The notes under the pieces are model-generated. The model saw only the letters and a program-made list of their open reading frames with translations, searched no databases and was not told the origin of the DNA. Position numbers and translations under genes: made by a program. From the NCBI RefSeq assembly GCF_009923995.1, contig NZ_RFSK01000021.1:1-64000 (forward strand): DNA of 64,000 nucleotides, read 5' to 3'. Position 1 is the stretch's first letter. Every line of letters starts with the position of its first letter. Shown here one piece after another: positions 18,805-28,579 of this stretch. This DNA comes from Janthinobacterium sp. (lineage in GTDB: Bacteria > Pseudomonadota > Gammaproteobacteria > Burkholderiales > Burkholderiaceae_D).

Positions 18805-18840
18805 AAAGGGCCGCAACAGCATGACTGTTGCGGCCCTTTT
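18805..18840. terminator. Strong terminator between lexA and metZ
   Basis: Stem GGGCCGCAACAG / CTGTTGCGGCCC with a 5-nt loop, flanked by AAA on the left and TTTT on the right. It separates the convergent lexA and metZ and can act on both strands. Confidence 0.92.
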
Positions 18841-18855
18841 CATTTGTCCGGCGAC

Positions 18856-20097
18856 TTATACATCGAGTGCCTGGCGGAAATCCTCGAGCAGATCCACCTC
18901 GTCCTCGATGCCGACGGAGACGCGGATCAGTGACTCGGCGATGCCCATGCTGGCGCGGCGCTCGGCTCCCATCTCGTAGAAAATCGTGTGGGCAACAGGA
19001 ATGACCAGGGTGCGCGTGTCGCCCAGGTTGCTGGCCGGAATCGCCAGATTCAGGCGGTTGAGGAAATCGAAGCAGTCGATGCCATCCTTCAGCTCAAAGC
19101 TGAACAGCGAGCCATAGCTGCGGAACAGGTCCGTCGCCAGCGCGTGCTGCGGGTGCGATGGCAAGCCAGGGTAATGCACGGCCGCCACGCGCGGGTCCGC
19201 GGCCAGCATGGTGGCCAGCGCCAGGGCATTCGAGCAGGTGCGGTCCATGCGCAAGGCCATGGTTTCCGCACCGACGGCGATATGGTGCGCCGCTTCCGGG
19301 CCCAGCGAAGCGCCGAAGTCGCGCAAGGCCTTGGCGCGGATCTGCGCGATGCCCCACTGCGCCGGCGCCGCCTTCTTGTAATTGTCAAAGATGTTCGGAT
19401 ACTGCGTCCAGTCGAACACGCCCGTGTCCGTCAAGCTGCCGCCCAGGGCATTGCCGTGGCCGCCGATGGATTTCGTCAGCGCATTGACCACCAGGCCCGC
19501 GCCCACGGCCTTCGGACGGAACAGGTAGGGCGTCGTCATCGTATTGTCGACGATGTACAGGATGCCCTTCTCGCGGCACAGGTCGCCGATTTTTTTCAGG
19601 TCGGCGATCTGCGTACGCGGGTTGGCAATAGTTTCCACGAAAACAATTCGCGTGGCCGGCGTAATGGCGGCTGCCACGTTGGCGACATCGGTGGCATCGA
19701 CGAAGGACACGGCGATACCCTGCCCCGTCACCGTTTGCCACAGGCTGTTGGTGTTGCCAAACAGGAATGCCGACGAGACGACGTGGTCGCCCGCGCGCAG
19801 CAGCGACTGCACCACGGCGCCGATGGCGCCCATGCCGGTGGCGAAGCACAGGGTCGCCAGACCATCTTCCATCTTGTTGACCTTGTCTTCCAGCGCGGAA
19901 ACGGTCGGGTTGCCCTGGCGGCCGTAGCGGAAGCCGGGCTCCTTGCCCTGGAAGACGGAAGCGAGCTGGCGCGCATCGCCATAGCCAAACGCCACGGAGG
20001 TGTGCACGGGCTTGTGCAGCGAGCCGTGCTCGATGCCCTTACGGCGGTCGTTATGCAGGATGGTGGTGGTAAAGCCGTAGTTTTTGTTGTTGCTCAT
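18856..20097 (-). CDS. metZ: O-succinylhomoserine sulfhydrylase (cystathionine gamma-synthase family)
   Basis: PLP enzyme of methionine synthesis that makes homocysteine from an acylated homoserine and sulfide. It has 413 residues. Visible family features are SVAFGYGDARQLASVFQG, RYGRQGNPTVSALE, CFATGMGAIGAV, VDNTMTTPYLFRP and the PLP lysine in NALTKSIGGHGNALGG. The C-terminal half has the family phrase NLGDTRTLVIPVAHTIFYEM. ATG 20097 (MSNNKNYGF) is preferred over an in-frame TTG 6 nt upstream. Related members act as cystathionine gamma-synthase or methionine gamma-lyase; the position after purF, as in other betaproteobacteria, supports metZ. Confidence 0.87.
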   Translation of the reverse strand: MSNNKNYGFTTTILHNDRRKGIEHGSLHKPVHTSVAFGYGDARQLASVFQGKEPGFRYGRQGNPTVSALEDKVNKMEDGLATLCFATGMGAIGAVVQSLLRAGDHVVSSAFLFGNTNSLWQTVTGQGIAVSFVDATDVANVAAAITPATRIVFVETIANPRTQIADLKKIGDLCREKGILYIVDNTMTTPYLFRPKAVGAGLVVNALTKSIGGHGNALGGSLTDTGVFDWTQYPNIFDNYKKAAPAQWGIAQIRAKALRDFGASLGPEAAHHIAVGAETMALRMDRTCSNALALATMLAADPRVAAVHYPGLPSHPQHALATDLFRSYGSLFSFELKDGIDCFDFLNRLNLAIPASNLGDTRTLVIPVAHTIFYEMGAERRASMGIAESLIRVSVGIEDEVDLLEDFRQALDV

Positions 20098-20141
20098 GAT
20101 CAAGTGGCGCGCGAGGCAGCGAGAAATATCAGATAAAAAAA

Positions 20142-20161
20142 AGCCCGGCCATGGCCGGGCT
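20142..20161 (-). terminator. Terminator after purF
   Basis: A perfect 20-bp palindrome (AGCCCGGCC-AT-GGCCGGGCT), followed on the minus strand by a run of eight T. It ends purF transcription before metZ. Confidence 0.9.
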
Positions 20162-20166
20162 CCACA

Positions 20167-21690
20167 TCACCCTTCGGTGGTGGCGAGGTTCAGGTTCAGC
20201 TGGGAACGTGGCGTGTCTTCCGGCGCTGCCGCCTTCGGATGGTGGCGCGCATATTCCAGGCGGTCCAGGTATTCCTGCGACACGTCGCCCGTCACGTACA
20301 CGCCGTCGAAGCACGACGCCTCGAAGCTGGTCAGGGCCGGGTTGACATCGGCGATGGCCTGCTTCAGCGCGCCGATATCCTGGTACACCAGGTAATCGGC
20401 CGTGATTTCGCGGCACACTTCTTCCGTCGTGCGGCCGTAGGCGATCAGCTCGTCGCGCGTCGGCATGTCGATGCCGTACACGTTCGGGAAGATGACCGGC
20501 GGCGCGGCCGAGGCGAAGATGACCTTCGTTGCGCCCGCTTCGCGCGCCATCTGCACGATTTCGCGGCTGGTGGTGCCGCGCACGATGGAATCGTCGACCA
20601 GCAGCACCACTTTATCCTTGAATTCGGACGGGATGGCGTTGAGCTTCTGACGCACGGACTTCTTGCGCGCCGCCTGGCCCGGCATGATGAAGGTACGGCC
20701 GATGTAGCGGTTCTTGATGAAGCCTTCGCGGTACTCGATGTTCAGCGCCATGGCCAGCTGGATGGCGGCCGGACGGGAGGAGTCGGGAATCGGCATGACC
20801 ACGTCGATATGCACGCCGGGCAGCTCGGTGCGGATCTTTTCGGCCAGGTATTCGCCCATTTTCAGGCGCGTGGCGTACACGGAAGCGCCGTCGATGACGG
20901 AGTCGGGACGGGCCAGGTAGACGAATTCGAAGACGCAGGGATTCAAGCTGGCATTGTCCGCGCATTGGCGGCTGTGCAATTGCTTGTCGGCATCGATGAA
21001 GACGGCTTCACCGGGACCGATGTCGCGCACGAAACGGAAGCCCATGCCTTCCAGGGCCACGGATTCGGAGGCGATCAAGTATTCGGTGCCCTGCTCGCTT
21101 TCATTGATGCCCAGGCACAGCGGACGGATGCCGTGCGGGTCGCGGAAGGCCAGCAAGCCCACGCCGGCGATTTGCGCCACGGCAGCATAGCCGCCCTTGA
21201 CGCGACGGTTCAGCACGGTAACGGCCTTGAAGATGGCGTCCGGGTCCAGGTTCAGGCCCGTCGTCGCTTCCTGGATTTCATGCGCCAGCACGTTGAGCAG
21301 CACTTCCGAGTCGGAATCGGTATTGATGTGGCGGCGGTCGTTCTTGAACATTTCCTGCTTCAACTGTTCCCAGTTGGTCAGGTTGCCATTGTGCGCCAGG
21401 GTGATGCCGAACGGCGCATTCACATAAAACGGCTGTGCTTCCTCTTCGCTCGACGAACCGGCCGTCGGATAGCGACAGTGACCGATGCCCGAATTGCCTT
21501 GCAGCGAACGCATGTTGCGCGTACGGAAGACGTCACGCACGAGGCCGTTGGCCTTGTGCATGGAAAACATACTGCTGTGATTGGTCGCAATCCCTGCCGC
21601 GTCCTGACCGCGATGTTGCAAGAGCAACAATGCATCATAGAGCAATTGATTGACAGGTTGATGGGAAACGACGCCGACGATGCCACACAT
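20167..21690 (-). CDS. purF: Amidophosphoribosyltransferase
   Basis: First committed enzyme of purine synthesis: PRPP plus glutamine gives 5-phosphoribosylamine. It has 507 residues. The nucleophile is Cys2 (MCGIVGVV, exposed after Met removal). The glutaminase domain carries LLLLQHRGQDAAGIAT and GIGHCRYPTAGSS, and the phosphoribosyltransferase domain has the PRPP loop VVLLVDDSIVRGTTSRE. It follows cvpA by 39 nt, the classical cvpA-purF pairing, and is last before a terminator. Confidence 0.97.
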   Translation of the reverse strand: MCGIVGVVSHQPVNQLLYDALLLLQHRGQDAAGIATNHSSMFSMHKANGLVRDVFRTRNMRSLQGNSGIGHCRYPTAGSSSEEEAQPFYVNAPFGITLAHNGNLTNWEQLKQEMFKNDRRHINTDSDSEVLLNVLAHEIQEATTGLNLDPDAIFKAVTVLNRRVKGGYAAVAQIAGVGLLAFRDPHGIRPLCLGINESEQGTEYLIASESVALEGMGFRFVRDIGPGEAVFIDADKQLHSRQCADNASLNPCVFEFVYLARPDSVIDGASVYATRLKMGEYLAEKIRTELPGVHIDVVMPIPDSSRPAAIQLAMALNIEYREGFIKNRYIGRTFIMPGQAARKKSVRQKLNAIPSEFKDKVVLLVDDSIVRGTTSREIVQMAREAGATKVIFASAAPPVIFPNVYGIDMPTRDELIAYGRTTEEVCREITADYLVYQDIGALKQAIADVNPALTSFEASCFDGVYVTGDVSQEYLDRLEYARHHPKAAAPEDTPRSQLNLNLATTEG

Positions 21691-21729
21691 GGTGTGCTCC
21701 TAAACTGTGCTACTGATTTTAAAAAAAAT

Positions 21730-22218
21730 TCAAAATTTCACATGCTGCGCGTAAGCGGCAGGCAGATAAGGCTTGATGGCGCGCGCGCCCTGCTCCGCAA
21801 GCGGGCTGAGCAGCGCGTTTTTCCAGAATGGCTGCTGCGGGATGGACGTCATGCCACACAAGATGACGGCGGTCAGCACGATCACAAGACCCCGCGCCAC
21901 GCCGAACAGGCTGCCCAGGGTGCGGTCGGCCAGGCTCAGGCCCGTCACCTTGACGAGCGCGTCGACTGTCATGGACAGCAATCCCATCAAAATGCGTACG
22001 CCGATGAACAGCACCACGAAGGCCAGCAGCAGGCGGACGGCTTCGCCCGGCACGGCTTCCGGCAGGAATTTTGCCAGGGTGGCACCATACGCATTGGCGA
22101 TGACGAAGGCCACGATCCAGCTGACCAGGGACAGTATTTCCTTGACCAGGCCGCGCATCATGCTGATCAGCACGGACGTCACCAGCACGAACAGCACCAG
22201 ATAATCGAAAATCGTCAC
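21730..22218 (-). CDS. cvpA: CvpA family membrane protein
   Basis: Inner-membrane protein of 162 residues with four hydrophobic segments (IFDYLVLFVLVTSVLISMM, ILSLVSWIVAFVIANAY, LLLAFVVLFIGVRILMG, GVARGLVIVLTAVILCGM). The CvpA family is needed for colicin V production in E. coli and is linked to envelope stress and bile resistance elsewhere. The start codon is GTG. It lies 20 nt after the SPOR-domain gene and 39 nt before purF. Confidence 0.92.
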   Translation of the reverse strand: MTIFDYLVLFVLVTSVLISMMRGLVKEILSLVSWIVAFVIANAYGATLAKFLPEAVPGEAVRLLLAFVVLFIGVRILMGLLSMTVDALVKVTGLSLADRTLGSLFGVARGLVIVLTAVILCGMTSIPQQPFWKNALLSPLAEQGARAIKPYLPAAYAQHVKF

Positions 22219-22238
22219 GCCCGTTCAGCCTTGCAACG

Positions 22239-23216
22239 TCACGCCGGCACCAGGCTGCCGCCCAGGCCCAGCTTTTGCAACTTGGCGCGCGTCTTTTCCG
22301 CGTCTTCGCGGCTGCCGAACGGCCCCACCCGTACGCGGATGCGCTCGCCAGCGGGGCTGGAAACCTTCTGCGTGTACGACTTGATGCCCGCTTCGCGCAG
22401 TTTTTCCTGCAATTCGTCGACCTTGTCCTGCGTTGCCAGTGCCGCCACCTGCACCACGAACTTGCCGGAACCGGCGTCATGGGCTTTCTCTTGTGGCTTC
22501 TCCACTGGCTTGCCTTCCAAAATCGCCATGGCGCGCGCCGCATCGTCGGCAGACTGCGCCGGCTTGGCCGGTTTCGGTTCAGGTTTCGGCTCCGGCTTGA
22601 CCTCGTGCTTGGGTTCAGGCTTGGACTCCACCTTGACCTCGTGCTTGGGTTCCGGCTTCGGCTCGTGCTTCGGTTCGGGCTTGGCTTCCACCTTGACAGG
22701 CTTGGGTTCCGGTTTCGGCTCGACATAGGCTGGCTTGACAGGCTCGGCAGCTGCCAGCACGGGGGCTGGCGCCGGCGCCGGCTTGGGCTTGGCTACCGCA
22801 GGCAGGGGCGCGTCGACAATTTCCTCGGACTGGTCCAGGCCATCGTGCGCCGAGCCCTGGGCCGGCACTGGCTGCACGGGGGCAGGCGCGGGCGCGGCGG
22901 CGACCTTCTCTTTCGACGGGATGTCGATGGCGATGTCATTGACGGGCGCCTTCGGTTCGGAATCGAGCAGCATCGGCAAGCCGACGGCCACGCCCAGGGC
23001 CAGGGCGACAGCCCCGACGAGGCGGCGGCGTGCGCGTTTTTTTTCTGGCAAGACCGGGTCCGGCGCTTCCTTGCCGCCACGGCGGGAGCCGCCGCCACCG
23101 GCCGTGTTGGCGGCCCGTTTGCGGGTCGGCGACTGCGCTTCGCCAGGGACATAAAAGCCGCTGTCTTCGCCAGAGGATTCTTGCTTGTTTTTAAACAGTT
23201 TCGAGAACAAGCCCAT
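22239..23216 (-). CDS. SPOR-domain cell-division protein (DedD-like)
   Basis: Bitopic inner-membrane protein of 325 residues. A basic cytoplasmic N-terminus (EKKRARRRLVG) leads into one membrane helix (AVALALGVAVGLPML, about residues 67-83). A long periplasmic linker has repeated EPKPEPKHE-type Lys/Pro/Glu repeats (about 160-225). The C-terminal SPOR domain (GKFVVQVAALATQDKVDELQ, YTQKVSSPAGERIRVRVGPF) binds denuded peptidoglycan at the division septum. Its position between folC and cvpA matches dedD. The Pro-Lys-Glu repeat is low complexity and may vary in length between strains. Confidence 0.9.
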   Translation of the reverse strand: MGLFSKLFKNKQESSGEDSGFYVPGEAQSPTRKRAANTAGGGGSRRGGKEAPDPVLPEKKRARRRLVGAVALALGVAVGLPMLLDSEPKAPVNDIAIDIPSKEKVAAAPAPAPVQPVPAQGSAHDGLDQSEEIVDAPLPAVAKPKPAPAPAPVLAAAEPVKPAYVEPKPEPKPVKVEAKPEPKHEPKPEPKHEVKVESKPEPKHEVKPEPKPEPKPAKPAQSADDAARAMAILEGKPVEKPQEKAHDAGSGKFVVQVAALATQDKVDELQEKLREAGIKSYTQKVSSPAGERIRVRVGPFGSREDAEKTRAKLQKLGLGGSLVPA

Positions 23217-23240
23217 GCGTGATTTTCAGTCGAGTGCGTT

Positions 23241-24539
23241 TCAGTGAAGAGAGGATTTCCGGGCCTTCATCACACCAGCGACGGTGAGGAAAGAACCAAA
23301 GACCACAATTCTATCATTCTCACCGGCCCGGCTCATTGCATTTGCAAAAGCTTGTGCCGGATCATCGAAAATAGACACGGTATGCTCGCTGCTGTCAGGC
23401 TTGTCTTCCAGCATGATCTGCACCTTGGCGGCCAGCTCCGACGCCGTGGCCGCGCGGGGCGAAGGCAGGCCCGTCAGGCACCAGTGGTCGACGTGCTCGC
23501 CCATCGCGGCGAGGACGCCATCGATATCCTTGTCCTGCATGGAGCCGAAGACGGCGTAGGTGTACGGGTGGAAACCCATATTGCCCAGGTTCTGGTTCAG
23601 TGCCGAGGCCGCATGGGGGTTGTGCGCCACGTCCAGGATCACGCTGGGGCGGCCTGGCAAGACCTGGAAGCGGCCCGGCAGTTCCACCGTCACGAGGCCC
23701 GTACGCACTTCCTGCGCGCCCACGGGCAGCTTCAGCTTCAGCACTTCCAGCGCGGCCAGCACGGCCGTCGCGTTGAGGATCTGGTTGGCGCCGCGCAGGC
23801 TCGGGTAGGCCAGCGAATTGCGGCGCTGCTCGCGCCCGCCGTAGTTCCACTGCTGCTTGTCGCCCGAATAATTGAAATCGCGGCCCATCAGCCACAGGTC
23901 GGCGCCGATGGCTTCCGCATGGTCGATCAGCGACTGCGGCGGCACGGGGTCGCTGCAGATGGCCGCCTTGCCCGGGCGGAAGATGCCCGCCTTTTCAAAG
24001 CCGATGGCTTCGCGCGTATCGCCCAGGTAATCCGTGTGGTCGATGTCGACGCTGGTGACGATGGCCACGTCGGCGTCGATCACGTTGACGGCATCGAGGC
24101 GCCCACCCAGGCCCACTTCCAGGATGGCCACGTCCAGGTTCGCCTGCGACAGCAGCTGCAAAATCGCCAGGGTGGTGAATTCGAAATACGTCAACGGCGT
24201 GTCGCCCCGCACGGCTTCGACGGCGTTGAAACTGGCGACGAGCTGCTCGTCGCTGGCCATCTCGCCCAGCACGCGGGCGCGCTCGTTAAAATCAAGGAAG
24301 TGCGGCTTGATGTACAGGCCCACTTTGTATCCGGCGCGCAACAGCACGGATTCCAGCATGGCGCAGGTGGAACCCTTGCCATTCGTGCCCGCCACCATGA
24401 TCACGGGGCAGGTAAAAGCCAGCTGCATGCGTGCCTTGACGGCTTGCACGCGGTCCAGGCCCATGTTGATCTGGGTTTCCGAATGGCGGGTTTCCAGCAT
24501 GGCGAGCCAGTCCGGCAAGGTGGTGGGGAGGTTTTGCAT
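23241..24539 (-). CDS. folC: Bifunctional folylpolyglutamate/dihydrofolate synthase
   Basis: Mur-ligase-family enzyme that adds glutamate to dihydropteroate and to folates. It has 432 residues. The P-loop is VAGTNGKGSTCAMLES, and other motifs are TYFEFTTLAILQLL, EVGLGGRLDAVNV, TSVDIDHTDYLGDT and ILDVAHNPHAAS. It sits between accD and the SPOR gene, as in other Burkholderiales and in the E. coli accD-folC-dedD-cvpA order. Confidence 0.96.
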   Translation of the reverse strand: MQNLPTTLPDWLAMLETRHSETQINMGLDRVQAVKARMQLAFTCPVIMVAGTNGKGSTCAMLESVLLRAGYKVGLYIKPHFLDFNERARVLGEMASDEQLVASFNAVEAVRGDTPLTYFEFTTLAILQLLSQANLDVAILEVGLGGRLDAVNVIDADVAIVTSVDIDHTDYLGDTREAIGFEKAGIFRPGKAAICSDPVPPQSLIDHAEAIGADLWLMGRDFNYSGDKQQWNYGGREQRRNSLAYPSLRGANQILNATAVLAALEVLKLKLPVGAQEVRTGLVTVELPGRFQVLPGRPSVILDVAHNPHAASALNQNLGNMGFHPYTYAVFGSMQDKDIDGVLAAMGEHVDHWCLTGLPSPRAATASELAAKVQIMLEDKPDSSEHTVSIFDDPAQAFANAMSRAGENDRIVVFGSFLTVAGVMKARKSSLH

Positions 24540-24599
24540 GGGAGACTTCTTGAAAAGAGTGCGCGAGGCGGAAAAGATATGAGACCCAAACCGAAGACT

Positions 24600-24626
24600 G
24601 GGGTCGGACCCTGAGGGTCCGACCCC
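24600..24626. repeat. GGGGTCxGACCC hairpin repeat, copy 1
   Basis: Perfect inverted repeat GGGGTCGGACCC-tga-GGGTCCGACCCC between folC and accD, preceded by GAAGACT. It shares its design with the elements at 26578 and 35350, which carry A for G at one position. Confidence 0.85.
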
Positions 24627-24654
24627 GGCAGTTCAGGTTTTGGGGTAAATCAAA

Positions 24655-25527
24655 TTACGCAAGTACTTCAACAGCCTGGTTTTGCAGCAAGGCCAGCAGG
24701 CGGGCGATTTCTTCGCGCATCTTGCGGCGGTCGACGATCATGTCGACGGCGCCCTTGGTGACGAGGAATTCGGCGCGCTGGAAGCCTTCCGGCAGTTTTT
24801 CGCGCACGGTGTTTTCAATCACGCGGGGGCCGGCAAAGCCGATCAGCGCCTTCGGTTCGGCAATGACGACGTCGCCCATGAAGGCGAACGAGGCGGATAC
24901 GCCGCCCATGGTCGGGTCGGTCAGCACGCTGATGAACGGCAATTTCTTTTCCGACAACTTGGTCAGCATGGCCGTGGTCTTCGCCATCTGCATCAGGGAC
25001 AGCAAGCCTTCCTGCATGCGCGCGCCGCCGGTGGCGGTGATGCAAATGAACGGCACTTTCTGTTCCAGCGCGATCTGCGCGCCGCGCACGAAGCGCTCGC
25101 CGACCACGGAGCCCATGGAGCCGCCCATGAATTCGAATTCGAAGCACGCCACGACGACTGGCAGGCTCATGATGGCGCCGCCCATGACGACCATCGCATC
25201 CGTCTCGCCCGTCGCTTCCATGGCGGATTTCAGGCGGTCCGGGTATTTCTTGCTGTCCTTGAACTTCAGGGTATCGACGGGCAGGATTTCCTGGCCGATT
25301 TCATAGCGGCCGCCCGCGTCGAGCAGGCTGTCGAGGCGTTCACGCGCGCGGATGCGCATGTGGTGGTCGCATTTCGGACACACGTGCAAATTCGATTCCA
25401 GGTCCGTACGGTACAGCACGGCTTCGCACGAGGGGCACTTGACCCACAGGCCTTCCGGCATGGTCTTGCGCGCGGCGGCATCCGAACGCTGTATGCGCGG
25501 TGGCAGCAGTTTTTCCAACCAACTCAT
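24655..25527 (-). CDS. accD: Acetyl-CoA carboxylase carboxyltransferase subunit beta
   Basis: Beta subunit of the carboxyltransferase that makes malonyl-CoA for fatty acid synthesis. It has 290 residues. The N-terminal zinc ribbon has paired cysteines ([11 protein letters not shown] ... [12 protein letters not shown]), followed by the carboxyltransferase domain ([76 protein letters not shown]). AAGGAGA precedes the ATG. It lies 197 nt downstream of trpA; a repeat hairpin lies between it and folC. Confidence 0.97.
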   Translation of the reverse strand: MSWLEKLLPPRIQRSDAAARKTMPEGLWVKCPSCEAVLYRTDLESNLHVCPKCDHHMRIRARERLDSLLDAGGRYEIGQEILPVDTLKFKDSKKYPDRLKSAMEATGETDAMVVMGGAIMSLPVVVACFEFEFMGGSMGSVVGERFVRGAQIALEQKVPFICITATGGARMQEGLLSLMQMAKTTAMLTKLSEKKLPFISVLTDPTMGGVSASFAFMGDVVIAEPKALIGFAGPRVIENTVREKLPEGFQRAEFLVTKGAVDMIVDRRKMREEIARLLALLQNQAVEVLA

Positions 25528-25724
25528 ATTTTCTCCTTGGGCCCTTGTAGGGGTAGCGTCGATGGACGCCCCCGGCAGACGGTAAACGGCGGCGCCCCGC
25601 GGGACGCCACCAAAAATTTTATCTATTGCACAATAACAGGCAAATCAGTGGCCGAAGTGTAGCCGTTTATCGCCGGGCTGTCGAACTTTGCCGCCATCGC
25701 AGATTGCGTAAACGGCAAGCTTGC

Positions 25725-26522
25725 TCAGGCGTCCAGTGCCGCGCGGATGCCGGCCGTAAAGCTGCGCACGGCATCGACGGCGCCGCCTTCGGGCGCATTT
25801 TCTATCTCCTGGATGATGCGGCTGCCGATGACGACGGCGTCGGCCACCTTGGCCACGGCCTTGGCCGTGGCGCCATCGCGGATGCCGAAGCCCACGCCGA
25901 TGGGTAATTTTACATGCTGGCGGATGGCAGCGAGGCGTTCGGCCACCTGTTCCGTATCAATGTTACCCGCTCCCGTGACGCCTTTCAGCGACACGTAATA
26001 GCTGAAGCCGCCGCCAACCTTGGCCACTTGCGCGATGCGCTCTTCCGTCGAGGTGGGCGCCAGCAGGAAAATCAGGTCGAGTCCCGCCTCGCGCATGGCG
26101 GCGGCGAATTCCTCGCACTCTTCCGGCGGATAATCGACGACGATGGCGCCATCGGCGCCGGCAGCTTGCGCTGCATCAATAAACGCGGCGCTGCCGATGC
26201 GCTCGATCGGGTTCGCATAGCCCATCAGCACCACGGGGGTGGTCTGGTTCGTCTCGCGGAACCGGCGCACGTAGCCGAACACGTCGTGGATGCCCACGTT
26301 GAATTTCAGGGCCCGCTCGCAGGCGCGCTGGATGACGGGGCCTTCGGCCATGGGGTCCGAAAACGGCACGCCCAGCTCCAGCACGTCGGCGCCGCCCTCG
26401 ACGAGCGCGTGCATCAGGGGCACGGTGGCGTCGGGGCCGGGGTCGCCGGCGGTGATGAAGGTGACCAGGCCGGTCTTGTTGTTCGATTTGAGATTGGCAA
26501 AGGTGGTGGCGATACGGGACAT
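25725..26522 (-). CDS. trpA: Tryptophan synthase alpha chain
   Basis: Cleaves indole-3-glycerol phosphate to indole, which passes to TrpB. It has 265 residues and a TIM barrel with the signature [20 protein letters not shown]. The catalytic Glu is in that phrase and the Asp in [10 protein letters not shown]. Other family phrases are [12 protein letters not shown] and [10 protein letters not shown]. It is the third gene of trpF-trpB-trpA; a repeat hairpin lies between trpB and trpA. Confidence 0.97.
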   Translation of the reverse strand: MSRIATTFANLKSNNKTGLVTFITAGDPGPDATVPLMHALVEGGADVLELGVPFSDPMAEGPVIQRACERALKFNVGIHDVFGYVRRFRETNQTTPVVLMGYANPIERIGSAAFIDAAQAAGADGAIVVDYPPEECEEFAAAMREAGLDLIFLLAPTSTEERIAQVAKVGGGFSYYVSLKGVTGAGNIDTEQVAERLAAIRQHVKLPIGVGFGIRDGATAKAVAKVADAVVIGSRIIQEIENAPEGGAVDAVRSFTAGIRAALDA

Positions 26523-26577
26523 GGTGAGCTTTCTTAATGATGGATAGATGGAATGATTTCAACCCAAAGCAAAGGCT

Positions 26578-26618
26578 GGGGTCAGACGGGGACGCCGAGT
26601 CCCGGCGGGTCTGACCCC
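26578..26618. repeat. GGGGTCAGAC hairpin repeat, copy 2
   Basis: Inverted repeat GGGGTCAGAC / GTCTGACCCC with a 21-nt interior that itself holds GGGAC / GTCCC. It lies between trpB and trpA and is preceded by AAAGGCT, like the other two copies. Confidence 0.85.
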
Positions 26619-26630
26619 GTTGACACGCTA

Positions 26631-27881
26631 TTAGTTGAAATTGAGTCCCATGCGTTCCGCCACGGTATGCATGTCCTTGTCGCCACGGCCCGACAGGTTG
26701 GCCAGTACAATCTGGTCTTTCGGCAAGGTGGCCGCCAGCTTGGCCGCATAGGCCAGCGCATGCGACGATTCCAGGGCCGGGATGATGCCTTCGATATGGC
26801 AGCAATCGTGGAAGGCCTGCAGCGCTTCGTCGTCCGTGATGGAGACGTATTGCGCGCGGCCCGAATCTTTCAACCAAGCATGTTCCGGACCCACGCCCGG
26901 GTAGTCCAGGCCGGCGGAGACGGAATGCGTCTCGATGATCTGGCCGTTCTCATCCTGCAAGAGATAGGTGCGGTTGCCGTGCAGCACGCCCGGGAAGCCG
27001 GCCGTCAGCGAGGCCGAGTGCTTGCCCGTGTCCAGCCCTTCGCCGGCCGCTTCCACGCCGATCAGCTTGACATCCTTCTGGTCGATATACGGGTAGAAGA
27101 TGCCCATGGCGTTCGAGCCGCCGCCGATGCAGGCCAGCACGTAGTCGGGCTGGCGGCCCGTCATTTCCGGCATCTGCACGAGGCATTCCTCGCCGATGAC
27201 GGACTGGAAGTCGCGCACCATCATGGGATACGGATGGGGGCCGGCCACGGTGCCGATGATATAGAAGGTGTTTTCGATGTTCGTGACCCAGTCGCGCATG
27301 GCTTCGTTCAGCGCATCCTTCAAGGTCTTGGAACCGGATTCGACGGGCACGACGGTCGCGCCCAGCAGTTTCATGCGGTACACGTTCTGCGCCTGGCGCT
27401 TGACGTCTTCACTGCCCATGTAGACCACGCATTCGAGGCCGAAGCGGGCGCAGATGGTGGCCGTGGCCACGCCATGCTGGCCGGCGCCCGTCTCGGCGAT
27501 GATGCGCGGCTTGCCCATGCGCTTGGCCAGCAGGGCCTGGCCGATGACGTTGTTGATCTTGTGCGCGCCCGTGTGGTTCAAGTCTTCGCGCTTGAAATAG
27601 ATCTGCGCGCCGCCCGCCATCTCGGACCAGCGCTTGGCGTGGTAGATGGGCGACGGACGTCCGACGAAATGCTTCAGCTCGTAGCGGAATTCTTCGAGGA
27701 ATTCCGGGTCGGCGCTGTAGCGCGCATAGGCGACTTTCAGCTCGGCCAGCGCATGCGTGAGCGTTTCGGCAACGAAGGAGCCGCCGTAGGGGCCGAAGTG
27801 GCCGCGCGGGTCGGGAAACGGGTAGTCGGTGGCGTGGAACAATGCGGCGGCTGCGCCGGGCGCGGTGGTGTGGTCATTCAT
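26631..27881 (-). CDS. trpB: Tryptophan synthase beta chain
   Basis: PLP enzyme condensing indole with serine to tryptophan. It has 416 residues. Features are [23 protein letters not shown], the PLP lysine in [46 protein letters not shown] and [18 protein letters not shown] 27881 (MNDHTTAP) is chosen because GAGGAAACC stands just upstream. Its first codons overlap the end of trpF by 8 nt, implying coupled translation. Confidence 0.97.
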   Translation of the reverse strand: MNDHTTAPGAAAALFHATDYPFPDPRGHFGPYGGSFVAETLTHALAELKVAYARYSADPEFLEEFRYELKHFVGRPSPIYHAKRWSEMAGGAQIYFKREDLNHTGAHKINNVIGQALLAKRMGKPRIIAETGAGQHGVATATICARFGLECVVYMGSEDVKRQAQNVYRMKLLGATVVPVESGSKTLKDALNEAMRDWVTNIENTFYIIGTVAGPHPYPMMVRDFQSVIGEECLVQMPEMTGRQPDYVLACIGGGSNAMGIFYPYIDQKDVKLIGVEAAGEGLDTGKHSASLTAGFPGVLHGNRTYLLQDENGQIIETHSVSAGLDYPGVGPEHAWLKDSGRAQYVSITDDEALQAFHDCCHIEGIIPALESSHALAYAAKLAATLPKDQIVLANLSGRGDKDMHTVAERMGLNFN

Positions 27882-28557
27882 GGTGGTTTCCTCTGGCAAT
27901 GATGGCATCGGCATCCTGCACCGCGGCGATAAACGCGCGGACACGGGACGCGTCCTTGATGCCCTTGGACGCTTCGACACCACTGCTGATGTCGACGGCG
28001 TAAGGGCGCACGCGCACCACTGCGTCAGTCGCGTTTTGTACGCTCAAGCCACCACTTAAAACGACCCGAGGCGCGAGTTCTTCTGGAATGAGGGACCAAT
28101 CGAATACCTTTCCTGCACCGCCATACGCATCCACATAGGTATCCAGCAAGAGGCTGGCAAACAAGGGACTGGCGGCGCGATAGCGCTGTTCGTATTCTAG
28201 CAAATCTTCAAAGCGGGTGTCAGGTTTCACCCGGAACACTTGCGTAAACGGCATATTCACGGCGCCGGCGAGCGCGGCGCTGTGTTCGGGCGTCTCGTCG
28301 CCATGAAATTGCAGCAGGGACAGGGGCGCCGCGGCCCTGGCGGTCCGCACTTCTTCCACCGTGGCATTGACGAACAGGCCAACCGTCGTCACGTAGGGCG
28401 GGATGGCGGCGATCAGGCTGGCGGCCTGCTGCGGCGTCACGTAGCGGGGGCTTTTCGGATAGAACACGAAGCCGATGGCGTCGGCGCCCGCCGCCACGAC
28501 GGCTTGAATGTCTTCGACGCGGGTCAGGCCGCAGATCTTGATGCGTGTGCGTGGCAT
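27874..28557 (-). CDS. trpF: Phosphoribosylanthranilate isomerase
   Basis: Converts phosphoribosylanthranilate to the carboxyphenylamino-deoxyribulose phosphate. It has 227 residues and a TIM barrel. The catalytic Cys is in [12 protein letters not shown]; other conserved phrases are [25 protein letters not shown] and [16 protein letters not shown], ending with the phosphate-binding [15 protein letters not shown]. It lies 22 nt downstream of truA and overlaps trpB. trpC, trpD and trpE are not in this window. Confidence 0.97.
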   Translation of the reverse strand: MPRTRIKICGLTRVEDIQAVVAAGADAIGFVFYPKSPRYVTPQQAASLIAAIPPYVTTVGLFVNATVEEVRTARAAAPLSLLQFHGDETPEHSAALAGAVNMPFTQVFRVKPDTRFEDLLEYEQRYRAASPLFASLLLDTYVDAYGGAGKVFDWSLIPEELAPRVVLSGGLSVQNATDAVVRVRPYAVDISSGVEASKGIKDASRVRAFIAAVQDADAIIARGNHHE

Positions 28558-28579
28558 GCGATTCCTTTATTGATGCAGC

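Noticed and set aside
20239..22728. An 829-codon plus-strand frame opposite purF and cvpA
   Set aside because: Antisense to three well-supported genes; His/Gln/Arg-rich composition typical of shadow frames.
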